This document shows positions 60,795 through 64,000 of a stretch of 64,000 nucleotides of DNA, piece after piece. A program made the translations under genes and the position numbers. Each line of letters starts with the position of its first letter. Position 1 is the stretch's first letter. The notes under the pieces were generated by a model. The model did not search any database, was not told where the DNA came from, and was given only the letters and a program-made list of their open reading frames with translations. The stretch is from assembly GCA_015680905.1 (NCBI GenBank), contig CM027379.1:27856501-27920500 (forward strand). Direction: 5' to 3'. This stretch comes from Coptis chinensis. Lineage: Eukaryota; Streptophyta; Magnoliopsida; Ranunculales; Ranunculaceae.

Positions 60795-61210
60795 ATGGAG
60801 CGTTCTGAGATCCGTAAAGACGAAGGAAGCCGAACATTTATGATGTGGGAATTGCTGAATGAGTTGAAGGAAGATGGTAGTAATGGTGAGTTTCTCACTA
60901 CGGTTAGTGCTTTCGAAGTTGAAAGTCGTGATGCCACCTCTCCACACAGGTTCCTTTTCTAATTAGATTTCTGCATCTTCAATTCCATTCAAATATTTGA
61001 GCATTATGAACACTATTTTTTTTTTGTGATTGCTTTATATCTGTTGTGTCACGTTATAATAGTTGGTTTTGGATTTTGTTTCAGTCAAGATAACAATCAC
61101 CACCAATATATGGTCCAAAACAATGTGGCCATGGATCTGATCAACAGTGTAACGGGTGTGGATGAGGAAGGTCGCTCTTGCCAACGTATTCTTACTTTTG
61201 CTGCTAAAAG
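60795..61210 (+). pseudogene. two-exon 5' gene fragment resembling the N-terminus of a plant TPR protein
   Basis: Exon 1 60795-60949 (MERSEIRKDEGSRTFMMWEL), GT-AG intron 60950-61084, exon 2 61085-61210 (NNVAMDLINSVTGVDEEGRS, CQRILTFAAK), phases join correctly. The second stretch resembles the region before the TPR repeats in a family of plant TPR-containing proteins. No TPR exons follow in the next 2.8 kb. An apparently normal 5' UTR precedes the ATG, so this is likely a duplicated 5' gene end. Family recall, not a search. Confidence 0.5.
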
Positions 61211-61556
61211 GTATGTTATTTTCAGTTTTCACCATATTCTTCTCAAAGGAAACAATGCTCCTTCTACATACTTTCCCATATTTGTTTACTTAGTGCTCCT
61301 TGATTCATATTACTTTACCCAGGCCACAACTTCAAAACATATGAAACTCTTTTTTCTCCTATTTAAATATTTAAAATGTGCTTTAGTTTATGCTGATAAT
61401 TGATTGTTTAGTGTAGATATATATAACAGTAGTCCCTTTTCAAGCTCATTGAGGTTGTCCACGTGGACAAGGGGTTTAGGTGCGAACCCTTTGAAAAGAA
61501 ACCCCAACTCTGATGTATTTTATTTATTTTGGAAGCAAAAAACCTGCAACTACAAC

Positions 61557-61891
61557 TAGGGTAGGGAATCGCGTCGGGTAGACCCGAATCTGACCCAACC
61601 CGACCCGATTACCGAATATATCGGGTTCGAGTTGATTTTTGTATCTGTTTATGTATTCGGGTCGGATTCGGATTCGGGTATGTCGGGTTCGGGTTCGGAT
61701 TCGGATATAATTTTTGGGATTTTTTTGAATTTTTAGTGTTATCCGATCGGGTTAGTCGGATTCAGTCGGATTCGGATATTAAATTTCAGATATAATCGGG
61801 TTTAGGTTCGGATTCAGATACTGTGAAATTATTTGGATTCGGATTCGGATATAGCCATATCCGACCAGAACCCAACCCGATCCCTGCCCTA
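61557..61891. mobile_element. hAT-type MITE
   Basis: 335 bp bounded by imperfect TIRs TAGGGTAGGGAATCG (left) and TAGGGCAGGGATCG (right, minus strand), with an 8-bp flanking duplication differing at one base (ACTACAAC at 61549-61556, ACTGCAAC at 61892-61899). Interior is rich in GGGTTCGG and GGATTCGGAT words. Eight-base TSD and short TIRs fit hAT elements; no transposase. Confidence 0.7.
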
Positions 61892-61899
61892 ACTGCAAC

Positions 61900-64000
61900 A
61901 CTACTTAATCTACCCTATCGTCTCAACACTCATCTTCTCTGTCGATAGACAAACTATTGACACAAATATTAGGGACAGTCAATCACACAAATATTTAGAA
62001 GTTTTGGTTTTTTGCAAGTTCCCAATTGAAAAACGAGATTTGGGTTTAAGAAGTTAGGGTTTTGATTCAATCGAGGGTCTTCTTCATGAATTTTGCAAGG
62101 AATGAAGTCATCCATGAGAGTTTTGATTGATCATCCATGTTTTTCAATTGAATTGAATTTGCTGTTGTTTATATCTGAAGCCTTATACTATGATACCTCC
62201 TCCACAAACATGATTGCCAGCAACTGAACTTGCAATAATGTTAGGGAATGTCACCGTAAGTTATCCTGGGATTTATCAATCTTGGTAATGAAGCTATTTT
62301 TTTGCCAACGGTCATATTCAGTGAGTGTTCTAGGTTTGGAAACCTCAGGTTAGTTATTTTTATTGGTTATTATCTATTGAAATTCTTTGATTAGTTTACG
62401 AATTGAGCGATGGCTTGAAGGTACGATTTTTTATTTTCAGCTATTATATAATGTCCAGTGGTCCTGTTTTACTTTTCGTGCGAGTCAATATGTTTTTCTA
62501 TACTCTCTACATGGGTGCTATGTTATATTTTTACGGTTTTGGAAGTTAGAAAGCTTGAAGGATTGAAACTATAGTTTAATATATTAGAGCTAGACAAATG
62601 AAAGGTGGTTACTGTGTTTTCTATTAGTATAATGTGAAGCTTGAGTACATCTATTCCTACGATAGAGTACAATAATCACAAGACATAGATACATTTATAA
62701 TAATTGGTGGTGCATATATAGGTTATTGATACAGTTTCTCAAGCTCTAGAACTTGATAGGTTGAGCTAGGGTATGGTAATATTAGGAACATGTTAAGTTG
62801 CTAAGTTGTTTGTATAGGTTATGAAATAAATAAATTTGGACTAATGCACTAGATTACATTGAATCTCTCACTATGCATATTAAGAAGTTAACATGTATGA
62901 TCAACTTGAATTGATTCCACGGCTTCTTTCTCGAATGATTGTCAAAGTCTAATGTAAACAATATCCCTATAAACTTTTGCTATTATTAAGTCTGTAGTTG
63001 CTTGGTTGTGGGGTTTAGTTATTTAATATTTTTAGACCGCCTAGGTCTAAAGTAGTGGCGTAGGCTTATGAAAACCAAGGATGTATTGGAACCCTAAGCA
63101 TTGTAAAGAAAACCTCCCTTAAAGCATTAGTAAAATAGAGTTAAACAAACATATGTATACTATCTTCCTCTCACCCACGATGACGCACCTGTAAGCCCAA
63201 TCTCCCTCTTCTATAGATTATCCATGTAGAGTTCTTTTGTTTTCAGTGGAAAATTAAGGTCTCAATAGTCTGTTTTGACAACCTATGGTTTCAAGTGGCT
63301 TATAGGAAATTTCGGCAATAAAACCACAACTTTCATTTATACTTACTCTACTACTCTACTGTGAAGTTTATCACAACAGGACAACTGAACAAGGATGTGA
63401 ATCAAGTCCGCCCATTGTCGAGCCACCCAATCCTTGAAATAGGGACGAACACCAAAATCCCACTAAAGCATGCCATCCTACAAAGAGTGAATTCTCTCGC
63501 ATAAGCGACTGTAAACTAATAGTAGTGGCGAAGTTTTTCAGCAAGCTAAGCAAAAGATCGATTGGGCTTTGTGAGCGAGATGGCAAAATGTAAGTAAGAA
63601 GATGACTTATACTTCTTTTAGTTCAGTGAAAGTTAACCATTAAAATCACTATAAATGTGTAGATTAGATTTTTTTTTTTGTAACTCAGACATCCTGGAAG
63701 TGTTTTAGATATGTTGAAGTGTGTTGTTAGTTCCATTTTGAGACCTAGCGTAATCTCATAGATGTTTTTGCATTCTTGAATTGAAAGCCTATCAGGGCAC
63801 ATGGAAGCAGTCACTACCAGTACTTAGAGTCCCATAGCAAGAAACACGTCTTTTCTCTCTGTCACCTGTAAGAAACCAGAAGAGTTAAATTTGATTGGTA
63901 TCATTACTACAAAAACAAGAATCTTAGGTAGTTTGTAATTACCAGATATCTAAACTTTGACTTTACACTTGATGAATCAACTGCAGTTTTGCTTAATGCT
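61900..64000. other. AT-rich flank, no gene recognised
   Basis: Only short open frames without recognisable domains; no LTR, TIR or RNA gene seen. Confidence 0.5.

Overview
The window is nuclear DNA of a flowering plant, probably a eudicot. The signs are spliced genes with GT-AG introns, an intact single-copy-type vacuolar ATPase gene closest to dicot VHA-C (DET3), plant Ty3/gypsy and Ty1/copia LTR retrotransposons, a plant-type Helitron with an RPA-like gene, and a nuclear copy of a chloroplast ndhH fragment. Species cannot be named from the sequence alone. Only one gene looks fully intact; most of the rest is layered, decayed mobile DNA.

Layout. (1) 1-11757: the right-hand part of a large Ty3/gypsy element of the Tat type on the minus strand. 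It has a 5' LTR, PBS, gag, protease, RT, two RNase H domains and integrase. Beyond pol lie a block of about eight 139-bp tandem repeats and two plus-strand (antisense) extra genes. Its other LTR lies outside the window. (2) 11758-22440: downstream spacer, then the VHA-C gene on the minus strand: 11 coding exons, 375 codons, no lesions. (3) About 23.05-57.14 kb: one plus-strand Helitron. It carries a decayed Rep/PIF1-helicase gene (23442-39641), an RPA70-like gene (48922-56731) and a clear hairpin plus CTAG 3' end at 57140. Between those genes sit fragments of two host genes, ribosomal protein L7 (plus strand, introns kept) and HSP101/ClpB1 (minus strand). (4) Three insertions split the Helitron. 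A Harbinger/Tourist-like TIR element (26567-36962, 3-bp TSD) breaks the Rep reading frame and is itself split by a second Tat-type Ty3/gypsy element (27006-36713, 5-bp TSD), whose right LTR received plastid ndhH DNA. A deleted copia element lies at 40201-46916. A nearly complete copia element (49135-54585, TSD CAACA) lies in intron 1 of the RPA-like gene. Subtracting these leaves a Helitron of about 11 kb, a normal size for an autonomous plant Helitron. (5) 57141-64000: flanking DNA with gene debris, a two-exon fragment resembling the N-terminus of a plant TPR-repeat protein, and a hAT-type MITE.

How the parts relate. Rep/helicase and RPA-like proteins are the replication set of a rolling-circle transposon; both are now defective or interrupted. 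The nesting gives a clear order: Helitron, then the TIR element, then the Tat element, then plastid DNA in its LTR. Many stops look like C-to-T or G-to-A changes (CGA to TGA, TGG to TAG or TGA, CAA/CAG to TAA/TAG), as expected for methylated, silenced repeats. The functional gene VHA-C sits between the two transposon blocks, with its start codon about 0.6-1 kb from the Helitron.
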